DNA of 64,000 nucleotides. Origin: Atherinomorus stipes (taxonomy: Eukaryota > Chordata > Actinopteri > Atheriniformes > Atherinidae). Where the stretch lies: the NCBI GenBank assembly GCA_023101725.1, contig JALJCO010007852.1, forward strand, positions 434,001-498,000, read 5' to 3'. Positions 1-12,204 of the stretch are shown here, in pieces. Each line of letters starts with the position of its first letter. Position 1 is the stretch's first letter. A model generated the notes under the pieces. The model was not told where the DNA came from. It saw nothing but the letters and a program-made list of their open reading frames with translations, and ran no database searches. The translations under genes were made by a program, and so were the position numbers.

Positions 1-1041
1 TAACCAGAAAGAAGGCTTCAAATTACTATGGAAGAAAGTCATGTGTCTGATGAGTCCAGATTTACCCTGTTCCAGAGTGATGGAGCATCAGGGTAAGATG
101 AGAGGAGGATGAAGAGATGCAGCCATCATGCCTAGTGTCTACTGTACAAGCCTGTGGGGGCGGTCTATGATCTGGGGTTTCTGCAGTTGGGTCACGTCTA
201 GGTTCAGGTCTAGGTTAGATAGATAGGCAATTTATTTCGAACATGTAATAACCAAAATGATCATACATTAATGTACTGACAATAATAAAAAAAAAAAAAC
301 AAAGTAAAAATAGACTATACATACTGTACATAGTTTTCAGTGTACACATCCAAAAGGGAGCGGGGAGAAGTATGAACTTATAATTTCCCACCCCCTTTTT
401 ATCTAAGCTAAGTGACTGGTCAATATCATCCAGTCACTTCGCTTCTGATCTATGTAATAATACTAATAATAACAAAAGCAATAATCTGGTAACAATAGTA
501 ACTATTATTAGAACAATAATAATAATTATTACGATATTAATATACAATAACTATTGATTTGTAATACCAATAATAATAGCAACAACCACAATAGTAATAT
601 CAACATCCTTTTTTCATGTTATTATTCACAGTTGAATGCAACACCTACATATGACCATTTCCACGCGTCAACAACAACAAAAGGGAAAACAAATGACAGG
701 AAACACCCCATGAAAATCAGATACCTTCTTCATTTTCGTACCTAGTATAAATAATTTCTCTGTTTATCGTCTTAAACTGTCCCATAGCTGGACATTCCCT
801 GAGCATCCTCTTCATGCTGTTCCACAAACTGAAATACAGAAAGTCTTCCTTCTTATGCGTACTTTACTTTAGGTGGTCTGAGATTAAATTGTCCCCTTAA
901 ATTATAACCCCCTTCCCCCAAGTGAGTAATTTTCGAATGTTTTCTGGTAAGAGATTATTTCTTGCTTTATATAGTGTCTGTGCTGTCTGAAGTTCTATGA
1001 TGTCTCTGAACTTTATGAGTCTTGATCATAAAAATTATTAT
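1..1041. other. intergenic AT-rich sequence, no gene seen
   Basis: No credible coding frame. An A run lies at about 288-299 and irregular AAT/ATT-rich sequence covers about 456-600. The short open frame at 554-745 is translated microsatellite (Asn-rich) and not a gene. Confidence 0.6.
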
Positions 1042-1814
1042 GGATGCACAATATTGGAATTTTGGCTGATATCCTATATGCCGATATTTTAAAACTCATA
1101 TGGCAGATAACCGACATCGATACCGATATTAAAGCTGAAAAAAATAAGCAGCCATTGCAAATAACAGTTTTGTTATCCGTTTCCGACACTTTGAGAAATA
1201 GGAGTGGGAAAAATATCGATACACTGAAATATTAAGATATTTTCATATGCCAATATCAAGTTGATATTTAAAAATGTGGTATCGATCTATTTCACTTACA
1301 AAATCTCATGCGATTTCATCATTCTGTTACAAAATCTCACGATATGTGTGAATTCTCGCAAGATTTCATAACAGAAAGATAAAATCTCGCAAGATTTCAT
1401 TAAAATAGAGTGATACCATGTTTTTAAATGTCAATATGATATCAGCATATGAAAAATCACAAATTTTTGGTGAATTCTCGCGAGATTCCGTAACAGAATG
1501 CTGAAATATCGTGAGATTTGTTAGTAAAAGAGATTGATTCCGCGTTTTTAAAAGTCAGTAAGATATCAGCATATTAAAATATCACGATATTTCAGTGTAT
1601 TTATATTTTGTTCTCACCCCTAGTCTTTAGAAATTTTAAAGTCTGAAAAAAAGAAGTTTTTGAAGAAGAAGTTTTTGTTTTTTTAGACTTTAGAAACAGC
1701 GGGCTGATCGGTTAAATATTGGTTAAATATCGGTTAAATATTGGTGTCCGATACTCAGGTTTAAGGCCGATATAGGCCGATTCCGATTAGGGGGCCGATT
1801 ATATCGTGCATCCC
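1042..1814. mobile_element. terminal-inverted-repeat DNA element, interrupted
   Basis: Begins GGATGCACAATATTGG and ends TATATCGTGCATCCC, imperfect inverted termini. The interior is rich in GCCGATAT motifs. A related element starts near 22658 and ends near 23822 with similar edges (GGATGCACATTAG ... GTTGTGCATCCC). A second repeat at about 1199-1622 is inserted in this copy. Non-autonomous; superfamily not assigned. Confidence 0.6.
1199..1622. mobile_element. MITE with GATACACTGAAATAT inverted termini, copy 1
   Basis: Left end is AGGAGTGGGAAAAATATCG followed by ATACACTGAAATAT. Right end is ATATTTCAGTGTAT then TTCTCACCCCTA. The core consists of repeated GAAATCTCGCAAGATTTCAT-like short palindromes. 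It sits inside the element at 1042-1814, so it arrived later. Confidence 0.65.
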
Positions 1815-1829
1815 TTGGAAAGAATGAGT

Positions 1830-2110
1830 TGGGTTCAGCAACATTATGAGGTCAGCTGATACCTGAACATACTGAATGAGCAGGTTATTCCGTCTGCCCT
1901 GGTGGCACGGCCATAGTTTCAGATGAAATATCAGGATTCATCGGGCTCATTATGAAAGTGGTTCAGGAAGCATACATGTCATTTTCAGTCATGGACTGGT
2001 CACCACAGAGTCAAGACCTGAACCCCATTGAGAATCTTTTGGATGGACTGTAGAAGGATTTGTGGTCGGATTCTTCCATCATCAAAATCTGCTGCTGTAA
2101 TCAAAGCCGG
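1830..2110 (+). pseudogene. Tc1/mariner transposase fragment, decayed
   Basis: Frame from about 1991 reads MDWSPQSQDLNPIENLLDGL then a stop, matching the catalytic-region signature of Tc1-like DDE transposases (typically SPDLNPIENLW). Only the C-terminal part is recognisable. A TAG at 2051-2053 and the loss of Trp show that it is dead. Upstream sequence from about 1830 looks like the preceding part of the same relic. Confidence 0.7.
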
Positions 2111-2990
2111 TGTAACAAAATAGTTTTCTTTTGGTGGCAACTTTTTTTCCCCCCTTTGAACATAGTGTATAAAATTTTACATACAAGGCATAAAGTCAGT
2201 AAACAAACGACCAACTGAAAGTTGAGTAATCTGATAATAATCAGTGTTATGTCTGCATCGGTAACAGGAACGAAACAACGGCATGGAAGACGTAGATAGC
2301 AGATAATTATAGCTCCTGCTATCTTCCTAAAGCTTGCTCTCAGTGCATGCATCGAGCAAAGATCCTTATAGAATCACTTCCACCTCCACGTCTGTGCTAA
2401 ATATAGACCGCCAGGTTTCCTGCTCGTCTCCACGTCCACGTCACTGAGAACATATGCTGCCTCCGTGACTTTTGCATCGTGTTGTTCTGAAAAGTCAGAG
2501 ACACAGAAACATGGAGGCATCAGTGTGTCTCACTGCTGCCCTCCTCCTTCACTTACTGCTCCTGCTTTCCTCCTGCCGTGTCAGCGACCGCCTGTCATTG
2601 CTGGAGGGGTCACCGCCATGATAATCCTGCTGGGTCATCCACAACAACATCAACACCAACAGTCATGTTTTCTGGGTCCTTTGCTGCTACTTCTACTTCC
2701 TAAACAAAGAGTTTGAGTTATGACACAACTCCAGTCCAAGCTGAAGGAGTTCAGGTAGTGATGCTTTCCATTATTCGCTCTTCTGATTTTGTTGATTCAT
2801 TTGCAAGCGGGACAGTGATTTCTGTTATTTCTGACAATGAATTCCTGTAGGGGGGGGGGTCACAAATGTGTTTTAATGATTAGAATAAAGATTAATGAAA
2901 GCAAGTTTGTCTCACCAGACTAAGTTTACAAACCATGTCATTTGAAACACCAAAATGTTTTGGGAGTGACATTGTATTTATGGGGTGTTT
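2111..2990. other. intergenic, no gene seen
   Basis: Unremarkable sequence with a G run at 2851-2860. The small frames at 2465-2716 and 2101-2352 show no recognisable domain. Confidence 0.5.
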
Positions 2991-3104
2991 TTTTAATTTA
3001 TGTTTCGCTCCTCCGATTTCCAGGGTCCCGTGGAGCGGGCTAGCGCAGGAGCAGGCATTTCCCCTAACCCATATAGGGGGCCGGGGCGAACAAGCCATAA
3101 AGGC

Positions 3105-3450
3105 CACAAAACTTGTCAATATTCCTCCATACTGCTCGTCCAATGTAATCCAAGTGTCCTGAGTAGGTAGCATCCAGAATTTACTCGAAACAACATCATT
3201 TAGTATATTTTTATAGCCTAAACCAGGGGTGGGGAACCTTGGCCCCCATCCTGCAGGACTTCCACTTGTCCTGTCCTGATTCAAATTTGATTTGAATGAG
3301 GTGTGCTGAAGTGGGGAGAAATGGAAAGCGTGAAGGGACACTGGCCCTTGAGGACCAGGGTTCCCCACCACTGGCTAAACAGTACTACACCTGGTTGCTG
3401 CAAAGCGCGCCCCTGCGAGTCCACGACACTATGAAAGCCGCAACATTCTG
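3105..3450. repeat. dispersed repeat shared with 41023-41200, split by a hAT MITE
   Basis: From CAAAACTTGTCAATATTCC through ATGTAATCCAAGTGTCCTG and TAGTATATTTTTATAGCCTAAAC, then, after a MITE, AGTACTACACC to GAGTCCACGACACTATG. The same order occurs without the MITE at 41023-41200, so the two are copies of one older repeat. Confidence 0.75.
3234..3373. mobile_element. hAT-type MITE (140 bp) with near-perfect 8-bp target duplication
   Basis: Ends CAGGGGTGGGGAACC and GGTTCCCCACCACTG are inverted repeats. Flanks are GCCTAAAC at 3226-3233 and GCTAAAC at 3374-3380, an 8-bp duplication with one base lost. The interior has the CTGCAGGACTTCC and GATTTGAATGAGGTGTGCTG motifs of a widespread fish repeat. 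No coding capacity. Confidence 0.8.
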
Positions 3451-3708
3451 TGGGTGTACTATTCCTTTAATGTTTGACATTCTACTCTCCACATCTGAAA
3501 TTTAAAAGAAATTAAAATAAATCTGAATCGCTCAAATTCACCAGACCAAAGTTCTGAGTTTAAAATTCACTGTCAGAAATTCATGTGTAACGTACAGGAT
3601 GCAAGAAAGACCGTTCACTACTGGATGAAATGGAACTGGCCTTCACCCAATCAAATCCTGCTCCATTGGTCATGTGACAGCAAATGTTTTTCAGTGGGTA
3701 ATTGAAGA

Positions 3709-4345
3709 TTAGGGCTGGGTATTGTTAGAATCACTCAACTTAATTTTCATTCTTTGGGTTGCGATTTGACATTGATTCGATTGATCATTAATTTAATTGT
3801 TTGATGCGATTAGGAAGAAGTAAAAATATAAAATATTCAGTTTTGTGTATTTTAAAAATTACATTGCATTTTTTATGCAATAAAACACTGAAAATGAAAA
3901 TGGATGCCACTTTGTTGTTGTGGATGTTGTGTGTGTACTAAATAACAGACAGGCCCACAGGTAGGAGATTAACCGTTAGATGAATGTGCATAGTCCTCTC
4001 GGTTACGGAGGCACACCTGGATTAATCAAACTGTCCAGTAATGAAAGACATGAGACAAAGGAACTGACTCAAGCTAGGAAGTAGTGGAGTTGTGCATAAA
4101 GCCCATTACACAGAGAAGTTTTGTGTTTAGGGATGTAAAGATTTGGTTTAACAACGATTGATTTATCATAAAATTCATGGTTTTTGATTCGATTCAGGGA
4201 CGATATTGGTTTATTTAGAACGATACAATCCGATTCAATTTAGTGACCTGAAATCGAATCAAAAATCATGAATTGTGATATGAATCGAATCTTTACACCC
4301 CTAATTGCGTTGCATTGATTAATCAATATTTTTTTCCCACCCCTA
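3709..4345. mobile_element. probable TIR element containing another element
   Basis: Left end TAGGGCTGGGTATTG and right end ATATTTTTTTCCCACCCCTA are roughly inverted, with GATTCGATTGATCATTAAT-type sequence near both ends. The central part contains the separate palindromic element at 4128-4303. Boundaries uncertain. Confidence 0.4.
4128..4303. mobile_element. palindromic MITE, about 176 bp
   Basis: AGGGATGTAAAGATTTGG at the left and CGAATCTTTACACCCCTA at the right are inverted. The interior continues as an imperfect palindrome built on TTTTTGATTCGATTCA and TGAATCGAATC. No coding capacity. Confidence 0.65.
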
Positions 4346-4975
4346 CTGATGATAGCAGACAAAGGACTGGATTTTCTGCTGCCTGCATCTGGATTAGCCT
4401 GCAGAGTTGAACAGTTAGCTGCCTTGCTAACAGTCAAAAACATGCAGCGTACAGGTAATCACATGCAGTTTCAATGTCCTGGGTTAAATATTGAGTAAAA
4501 TGAGGCCAGCTGCATGATGAATTTGTCTCAGACATGAACAGTGGGTGTAAAAGTTTAATTTATTTATACTGTATTTAACAGCACTACGTATCTCTCCACC
4601 TGTAAAACTTTGCCCTCCAGATGTGTTTGATGGAAGAGGGACATTGACTATGTGCACATCTGAAACCATTGCTGCCCAGCAGCGTCCTGAGGCCGAGAAA
4701 CCACGATGCCACTTTTTCTTCTTCTGCGTGACATTGCTGTTGAGATTTATTTTACGCATCACGTTCCACACTAAACGGGTATCAAATCCAAACATGCACC
4801 GCCAATGAAGAAACTCACAAAGACATTATTGGAGGAAGAGAGAAAAAGACAGAGAGAAAAAGACAGAGCAAGAGAGCGAGAGTCAAGATTAGACTGTCTC
4901 ACGGTACTGGAAGGATGCAGCTGGATGCGGGATTAGCTGTCGTTAGGGGAAGGTGAGAAAATAGCAACTTTAAAT

Positions 4976-5809
4976 TAGGGCTGGGCGATATGGACCAAAT
5001 ATATCAAGATATATTTAATTTAGATGACGATACACGATATATATATCGGTATTTTTACCCTAATTTGTCTGAAAGTTTAATTTCATATCAAAGACCTGTT
5101 TTTTAGTTTTGAAACATGTTTAGCTTAAACATATGGTTCCGTTGCAGTGATGGAACTGACAAAACACTGGTTAGAAATGTTTGTTAAATCGAAGTAATTC
5201 AAGATAGTTGACTGGTTTCTTACGATTTCTTTGTAAAAGTTTTGGGGAGGATTGTTTTCCAGACAGTTTAAATGATAGGGGTGGGAAAAATATTGATACA
5301 CTGAAATATCATACAGCAGGTTCATATGCCGTTACCATATCGATGTTTAAAAACGCGATACTTATCTACTTTACCAATGAAATCTCGTGGGATCTCATCA
5401 TTTTGTTACAAAATGTCACAAGATTTCATGAAATACCGCAAGATTTCATCATTCTGTTACGAAATCTTACGGTATTTTGTGAAATCTCATGGGATTTTGT
5501 AACAAAACGATGAGATCTCGCTAGATCTCATTGTTAAAATAGATTGATACCATGTGTTTGAATATAGATATGGTATCGGCAAATGAAAATATCGCAATAT
5601 TTCAGTGTATCGATATTTTTTCCTACCCTTATTAAATAGTCAGGTGACCTCTTTGTAGTCAGTCAAGGTGCAGCTGGGTCATACCGAAAAAATAAAGCAA
5701 CAAAATTTGCACAACTAATACCGCGATATGTAACAATTTGTGTAAATATTGTATCTCTCTCATGTAAATATAATATCGCAATATCATATCAGTATATCGC
5801 ACAGCACTA
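4976..5809. mobile_element. hAT-like element with perfect 8-bp target duplication, interrupted
   Basis: Ends TAGGGCTGGGCGATAT and ATATCGCACAGCACTA are inverted. CTTTAAAT flanks both sides (4968-4975 and 5810-5817), an exact 8-bp duplication typical of hAT elements. A MITE at 5276-5631 is inserted within it. A second copy of this family lies at 20038-20463. Confidence 0.82.
5276..5631. mobile_element. MITE with GATACACTGAAATAT termini, copy 2
   Basis: Left end AGGGGTGGGAAAAATATTG then ATACACTGAAATAT; right end ATATTTCAGTGTATCGATAT then TTTTCCTACCCTTA. The core has AAATCTCGTGGGATCTCATC-like repeats. Same family as 1199-1622. It is nested in the element at 4976-5809. Confidence 0.72.
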
Positions 5810-5930
5810 CTTTAAATGAGTAGTTGCTCTTTTTATTAAATCAGAAAGCACAAATGAACGGATATAAGTATGACCAGTGGAGTGACCAGTGTGACCACGG
5901 TGACCCATGATAGCACAGAGAGAAAGAGAC

Positions 5931-6072
5931 ACTGAAAATATCATGATATGTTCATATGTCGTTACCATATTGATGTACTTTACAACGCGATATTGATCTA
6001 CTTGAGATCTCATCGTTTTGTTACAAAATCTTACGAGATTTCATGAAATACCGCAAGATTTCATCATTCGAC
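5931..6072. repeat. fragment of the GATACACTGAAATAT MITE family, copy 3
   Basis: Shares TTCATATGTCGTTACCATAT, ACAACGCGATATTGATCTAC and TTACAAAATCTTACGAGATT with the left half of the copy at 5276-5631, then stops abruptly near 6072. Confidence 0.6.
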
Positions 6073-7319
6073 TGCTGGATAGCAGCTGATGCTATCCAGC
6101 ATCGACTGCTTTTTATTTGTGTCCTGGATGTTAAACCTCTTCTAACAGGGAATTTTAAACACAGAATCTAAAATGTCAAATTTAAGCCCTTTTAATTTGT
6201 TTTCTTTTAACATTTTATGATTCAGTTTGAAACTGAACTGAAAAAATCTAAAATGAATCAATAAAATATGTTTAGTTTTATTTATGATATATAAAATCAT
6301 ACATATGATTTCACAGCATAAAACTTAAAACCATTTTCTTCCTTCTGAAGCAAATCCCACCATTTTTTATCCTTTGATAAGAGCAGGAGAATCTTTTTCT
6401 CTGCTCATGAAGGATGTTGTTTTGGAGGATTTTATTTCTTTACATGTTTGTGGCCATTTCAGCGTCTTTGTCTGATAAGTGAATAAACGAGTGAAAACAG
6501 TGCAGCAAAATGGACATGAGCATGTCCATCACAGCCAGAGCCTTCACACCCAAAATCTGGGTTATTGTTTTAGCAATAACGAAAATAAACAAAATGCACA
6601 AATGACGTATAAAAACCTAAACGGGGGATTTTAGTATGTTTAAAAAAAAAAAAAAAAAAAGTACTCCATATTATTTCTTTTAACCTTGCTATATTTGGAA
6701 GAGAAACTAATTGAATCTATTCCCATTGCCAACAACCCATCTATTTGGAGTACCATGAGGGCTACAGCCTATCAGAACCATCACAATAACTCCATGGGTA
6801 TAAAACATCTGGTGGTGGCATTAAAGTCTGTACAAACAACCACAGAAAACAGGACTTCGGATATGTTTATCTTTCGGAAGAAGTTCATTTTTCCCAAAAT
6901 GCAATGCACAAATAAGAGAAAAAAAAGCATTGAGGTAAAACTGCGAAAACATAAACAACAAAAAAATGTAATTTTTACAGTTTGTTCTCATTTTTCGTGG
7001 AGTTTTCTTAGAATTAAATCATTTAAATTGCTTCTATTGAGGTCAATGGCAGGACATTGTCTGTTTTATAGACATTTTTCTTAGAGTGTAAAACAGACAA
7101 CGACAGTCATCACAGCCCAGAATCCGGACCTTGTGTTAGCAATTTCTTTTTTAACCTTTTCACTTCTCCCTGAACTTTAACTTCAGAGACTTTATAGGAC
7201 ACAATTAAACTAATGATACATATAAAAAATCATGCTCAGAGCTGAAAAACATTATCACAGTTTAACACTCGTTTTTCAGAAAACCTGTCAGATGTTAGCA
7301 TGAATAAGTTTTTAAGGCT
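6073..7319. other. intergenic, no gene seen
   Basis: AT-rich with an A run at 6642-6660. The longest frame (6686-7084) has no recognisable motif and a composition like its surroundings. Confidence 0.5.
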
Positions 7320-8747
7320 AATGGTGCGTTCGATTTGAAATCCGACTTCCCAGTTGGAAATAGCTACAACCCCAACGCCCGTCGAAGTTGGATTTCCTAC
7401 TCGGAAACTCGGGGTAGACTCACCAGCTCTGACTTCTCCCACTAAAGATGGCTGCGCCCAAATCAACACTCACTGAACCCAATAATAAACATTCATATCT
7501 ATCCGAACGTTCTTATGTAGTCTGAACACATCAGTGTTAAACATAATCATTTGCAACCTCTACCCGTAGAGTAAGTGTGTAAAGTGTGAACATATTTAAA
7601 GGATAACTTTTTTGTTTTTCAACCTGGACCTTATTTCTAGGAGTATACATGCATTTACTCGCCGGTAAAGTTTCTGTAGCAATTTGAATCCTTCGGGAGA
7701 TATCACTTGATTCTACCTTTGGTGTACATCCAGTAATAATGGCGGAGACGGGGCAGCGACTATAAGACATTATCTGTAGTAAAACTCCTTCATTTCATCA
7801 ATGCTTTAAGTAGAATGAACGAACGAATGAGTACTATTGTCCTGTGAGTTCAGAGTTTCGCAAATTGTGTTTTTGTTGTTGTCTGGGCGAGCTGCTCGTC
7901 TCAGCTGTACGAGAGAAACACGCGACCCCCAAAAGTGTGTAAAACACCCTGATAACTAACGGAAAGCTAAATCTGGACTCACAGGACAATAATACTTGTT
8001 TGTTAGTTTGTTCATTGTACTTAAAGTATTGGCGAAAAACTAGGAGTTTCACTGCAGATAATGTCTTACATACTGTAGTGGCTGCCCCGTATCTCCTGTT
8101 TTACTGGAGGAACAGCGGAGGGCGACTCAGCGTAACATCTTCCAAAAGACTCAAAGTGATGCAGAAACTTTACTGGTGAGTAAATGCACGTATATACTCC
8201 TAGAAATAAGGTCCAGGTTGAAAAAAAAAGAAAGTTATCCTTAAAAACATTTAATAATGTAACTTTCGTAAGTTTTACTGCTAAAAATGACAGTACGTTA
8301 TGTGGTTTACCTGTTAAATCCCTTCCTGAGAACTGAAAATGGGATAAAAAACAAACAAACAAAAGAAAAAAAACAGAGTTTTGCTCTGTTATGGCTGAGA
8401 TTCCGTCAGTTTTTATTTACAAGTTTATAATCTACTTTGTTTTTTTTTATTTTCTTTTTGAAACTTCAGTGAAGCTTGAAATTGAACTAATACATCTCCA
8501 CATAACTAAATGTGTTATAAGTGATTGTTAAAATGAGGATGCTTGTTTTCCTAATTAGGCTTTTAATTATTTTTCAGGACAAAATAGATATAATTTGGCG
8601 TGAAGAGACAGAGCAAGAAAAACAAAAAGTTTCCTGGCAGCATCCAAATAGCTTTCCCCATTTTTCCACTTCGACAAAATTAATGCTCCCAACTCCTATA
8701 ATTCCCACCTATGACTTCCGACGTCTGAGGTAAATCGAATGCAGCAT
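7320..8747. mobile_element. TIR DNA element interrupted by a TTAA-flanked element
   Basis: Left end ATGGTGCGTTCGATTTGAAA with CCGACTTCCCAGTTGG; right end ATGACTTCCGACGTCTGAGG then TAAATCGAATGCAGCAT, inverted and imperfect. A common ray-finned-fish repeat type. The interior holds a separate long-inverted-repeat element at 7600-8240. Confidence 0.65.
7600..8240. mobile_element. long-TIR element flanked by TTAA (641 bp)
   Basis: Starts AGGATAACTTTTTTGTTTTTC, ends GAAAGTTATCCT, with TTAA at 7596-7599 and 8241-8244. The inverted arms extend about 190 bp through AACCTGGACCTTATTTCTAG and its complement. A TTAA duplication is characteristic of piggyBac-type insertion. No transposase frame is intact. 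Confidence 0.75.
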
Positions 8748-10190
8748 AAATGTGGATGTATGACAGTGAATCTTGACCATGGGGCCACGAGCTCCACCTA
8801 AAGGGCTACAAAAAAACTACTGGGACGTACATTTACACTGTTTTTTATGACTGGATGAGTTGCAATGTAGCCTCCCACCACCTGGTGGCGCTAATTTGTC
8901 AGAGTTCAACAACCAAGCAGAAGAAGACACTCAGCTAGCCGCTAGCCTGCAGCAAACGTTGTAAAGAAGTATCAAAATGAAATAATGAAGACAGAAATGG
9001 TCCCAAACCGCTCTTAAAAAGGCAAAAATCCACTCCAATTTATTAAATATGGATTAGTGAGTGGGGATATCAAAGCAAAGCTGAGAAGTGTGGATGGAGC
9101 ACCAGCTAATGCTAATGTTAATGCTAATGCTAACGGAAGCCCTGAGGCCGCATCTGCTTCATCTAGAAAGAAACATCTAACACTCTTTGGAAAGGAAGGA
9201 TTTTTAAGGAAAAAAGAGGGAAAACCAGTGACTGATGCAGAAAATGTCTGTTATGTTTGGAAGTTCTTTAGAAAATTCCAAGAAAAGTTTAAATAAATAA
9301 ATTGTTCAATGAAATTCTGTGCTAAGTCTGTCTAAACAAATAAAATACAGGTTTTTACAGATTATTTCAACTGAGCCTTTTTAATTTTCAATGTGATCTA
9401 TTACTGCACCATTTTAGCGCTTTTTAAAAAAATCAATTTCCATCAGTTTTTTCTGTTGTTCCTCTTTTTGTGGTAAAATGTTGTAGATTTTGTGTTTATA
9501 GACTAATTCTGATTCGTTTTTGTAGGAGTCTGATTTTATTCCATGAATTATATGTGTGATATAAATGTGTTTGTGATGATCTCATAATTTATTTTTATAT
9601 TATGTCATTCATGTTTATCACGCCACATTTTACTGTCAGTCTGTTAAAGGCAGGTGGATTTGGTTTAGTTATTAAATAAATAAACCAAAAATGGCATCAT
9701 TACACTGATACAGTGTTAAAATGTGAATGGGCCCTGGACCAGTTTGGACTGAAAAATTGGGCCCCATCATGAAAAGAACCCCTGATGTAAGGGACTATTC
9801 TTGGCTAAACTAATCACAGAGCAAACTTCTTTTATTAAATCATGGTATTTTCCTCACCAGACTCCTAACATTCATCTCGTGGCCCGTTTGTGTGCCCCGA
9901 ACCTGCGGTTCGGAACCAACGAAGAATAAACGGATGGGATGTTTCTGTTGTGTCTGATATGAAGAAATCCTGTTCTTAATATAAAAATGGCCCTCCAGGG
10001 GCGGCGCGTGACTGACAGTGACACTGAAGAGGCTCAGGTGTGCTGTCTGAAGCACTCCGTGGGTTTGTGCTCGCGCGTGACTGTTCACAGCGCATCAAAA
10101 GTCCGTGTTTACTTGGCGGGCAACAGCGCGCGGACGGAGCGCGTCCAGTGATTAGATGATCACCCCCCCCCCCCCCCCCCCTCCTCCTTT
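8748..10190. other. upstream intergenic, mostly non-repetitive
   Basis: No gene assigned. A frame at 9057-9296 encodes an Ala/Asn-rich then Lys-rich peptide; it begins with GTG and matches nothing I know. A C homopolymer of 19 lies at 10163-10181. GC content rises sharply from about 9990 toward 10140. Confidence 0.45.
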
Positions 10191-10194
10191 CATG

Positions 10195-10540
10195 TGTTTT
10201 TAGTCTCCTCCGCTTTGTTCCTTTTCTTAATTACAGCCGAGCTCTCCTCAGAGAGAGAGAGAGGAACCCACTCCCCACCTCCACAGCAGCAGCCCATTAA
10301 AGCCACGCACCCCGACGCCTCCCTTCTACCTTTATGCAGAATACAATTAAAAATGTGCGCGAGATCAAACAGATGCCAGGAGCCTGACGAGGATGATGTT
10401 TTTCTGAGAAATGCAGATTTGTGTTATTGATGGCCGCCCCGTTTGGAAATCATTACGGGACAAGCAGTAATCACCGGAGCTGCATCAGCATTTTAGTCAT
10501 GGACAGGCAGCGTCTCGCGCACGCGCGCGGACACCGACAC
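10195..10540. promoter_or_regulatory. candidate conserved upstream element
   Basis: About 350 bp of non-repetitive, moderately GC-rich sequence with TTAATTACAG at 10228-10237, CCCATTAAAGCC, CAATTAAAAATG and GGAAATCATTACGGGAC. It lies 4.2-4.5 kb before the lhx2 start codon and lacks transposon features. Suggested by texture only; alignment is needed. Confidence 0.3.
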
Positions 10541-10929
10541 ACAAACATCCAGGCTTTGTTGAAATCATGCACGCAAAGTTTGCGCCGGAAGTTTAGCGGA
10601 AAAGTTGGTTTAACTGGTTTCACATTTGAACTTATATGAAGTTACTGGAAGTTTTCTTCCATCGAGAAGAGAGAAAAAAAGAGAATAAATAGTTCAGCTG
10701 AATTATTGATTGACAACATGCTTGTTGCCAGGTTTGGATACAGTCCTGTTTTATTTTCTAATTTCTCCTGTGAACTGAACGTGAAGACGGTGTATGTTTA
10801 AAAGAACAAATTAGAGATTAAGATACTGATATGAAGATAAAAAAAAAATACCCAAAAATAAAGGGATTTGGAGCAATTATAACAATAATTATCTAAGTTT
10901 AGTTTGATAAAAAAAAGAAAAAAATAGAT

Positions 10930-11010
10930 TTATTTACTCAACTCAACTCAGTTTTATTTGTATAGCACTTTAACACAACAATGCTGAAACAAAGTGCTGA
11001 ACACGAACAT
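10930..11010 (-). repeat. SINE/LINE 3' tail fragment
   Basis: CTCAACTCAACTCAGTTTTATTTGTATAGCACTTTAACAC is the reverse complement of the AGTGCTATACAAATAAAGTT-type tail of several fish LINEs and SINEs. A plus-strand tail of the same kind is at 36780-36836. Confidence 0.55.
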
Positions 11011-11208
11011 CAAACACTTTTAAAACAACTGAAACACAAAGTAGTTAAGAATTATCAAGTCAATGAAACAATAAGAACATTAAAAACAATAAAAGAGACA
11101 AAATAAAAACAATAAAACACGAGTCTCATGATGGGGCAAAAGCACACGGGCTTCATTTGAATAATATTTGCATTTGCTGAACAGAGGAGGGCATGTTCAA
11201 TCCCAGAA

Positions 11209-11269
11209 TGGATGAATGAATGAATGAATGAATGAATGAATGAATGAATGAATGAATGAATGAATGAAT
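11209..11269. repeat. (GAAT)n microsatellite
   Basis: About 15 uninterrupted tetranucleotide units. Confidence 0.95.
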
Positions 11270-12204
11270 CATCGTCAACTTTTATTCCGGATACAAGGTC
11301 CATTTGAAAGAAATATGAAGCTATAAAATCTTCATGAACTGTACATTTTTTCTTATTTTTTCCGATAATCCTTTTAAAATTTTTATTTATTTATTTATTT
11401 GTTTGCTAATTTATTCATTCATTTAATTGTAAAATGTGTTTGGAGTCAGGAAGCCAGCGCTCCCGACTACAGAATAAATCATTTGTTTTAGACAGCAGCT
11501 CTCTGCGGTTTGACGGATTTTTAATCCGTTTTTTTTCTTTTTAGCCTGAAACAGATGCAAAGGAGGGCCACTTTTTTTCTTCTTTTTCCCCTTTTCTTTT
11601 AAATCTAAATTACTGCCTCAACCCCTGGATGTCCGGGTCCTGGTCCAGAGGACTGATGCCTCTCCAGACTGCTGGAAGTGGGATGCTCTGAGCCAGTCTC
11701 TGCTGCTGATGCTGGATCTCCATTTGAGTCTCTTTCTGGCATCTTTTTATTCCCCATGTCTGAAGATGTGAGTTTGCTGCCCCCCCTGTTAAAAAGGATA
11801 AATTGTATGAGTGTGTGTGCGTGTGAATATGCGCATGTAGGGGGCAATAATATATTCAGTTTTACCTTTTACCCCCCTTTCTTTAGAAATAAAAGCGTGC
11901 CATTAAAACTGAAGCTTTTTGAGCGCAGCTCTTTAATCCACATGATGCTGCTGTTAGCAAACATATTGTGACTATCTTCATAATTTCTGGGAATATTCCG
12001 TCACATTACTGTGATGATTCCAACATTCGACCTACATTTGCATATATTCTCTCCAAACTCTTCCTCCTTTTTAATTCTTCTTCAGTCAGAAACCCAGAAA
12101 CAAGCCAGTCTCGCGCCTCAGATACAAATTCATACAAACTGATGTTTTTTTTTTCCCCTTAATCCTACACCAGCACCTAATATCATATTTCATACACGCC
12201 CGCA

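Noticed and set aside
2892..3371. 159-residue minus-strand frame
   Set aside because: It spans a dispersed repeat and a hAT MITE and has no domain. Its length reflects repeat sequence.
6686..7084. 132-residue plus-strand frame
   Set aside because: AT-rich codon use like the background; not ATG-initiated and no domain.
9057..9296. 79-residue Ala/Asn-rich to Lys-rich frame
   Set aside because: Begins with GTG, has a microsatellite-like GCTAAT repeat at its centre, no recognisable domain and no splice context.
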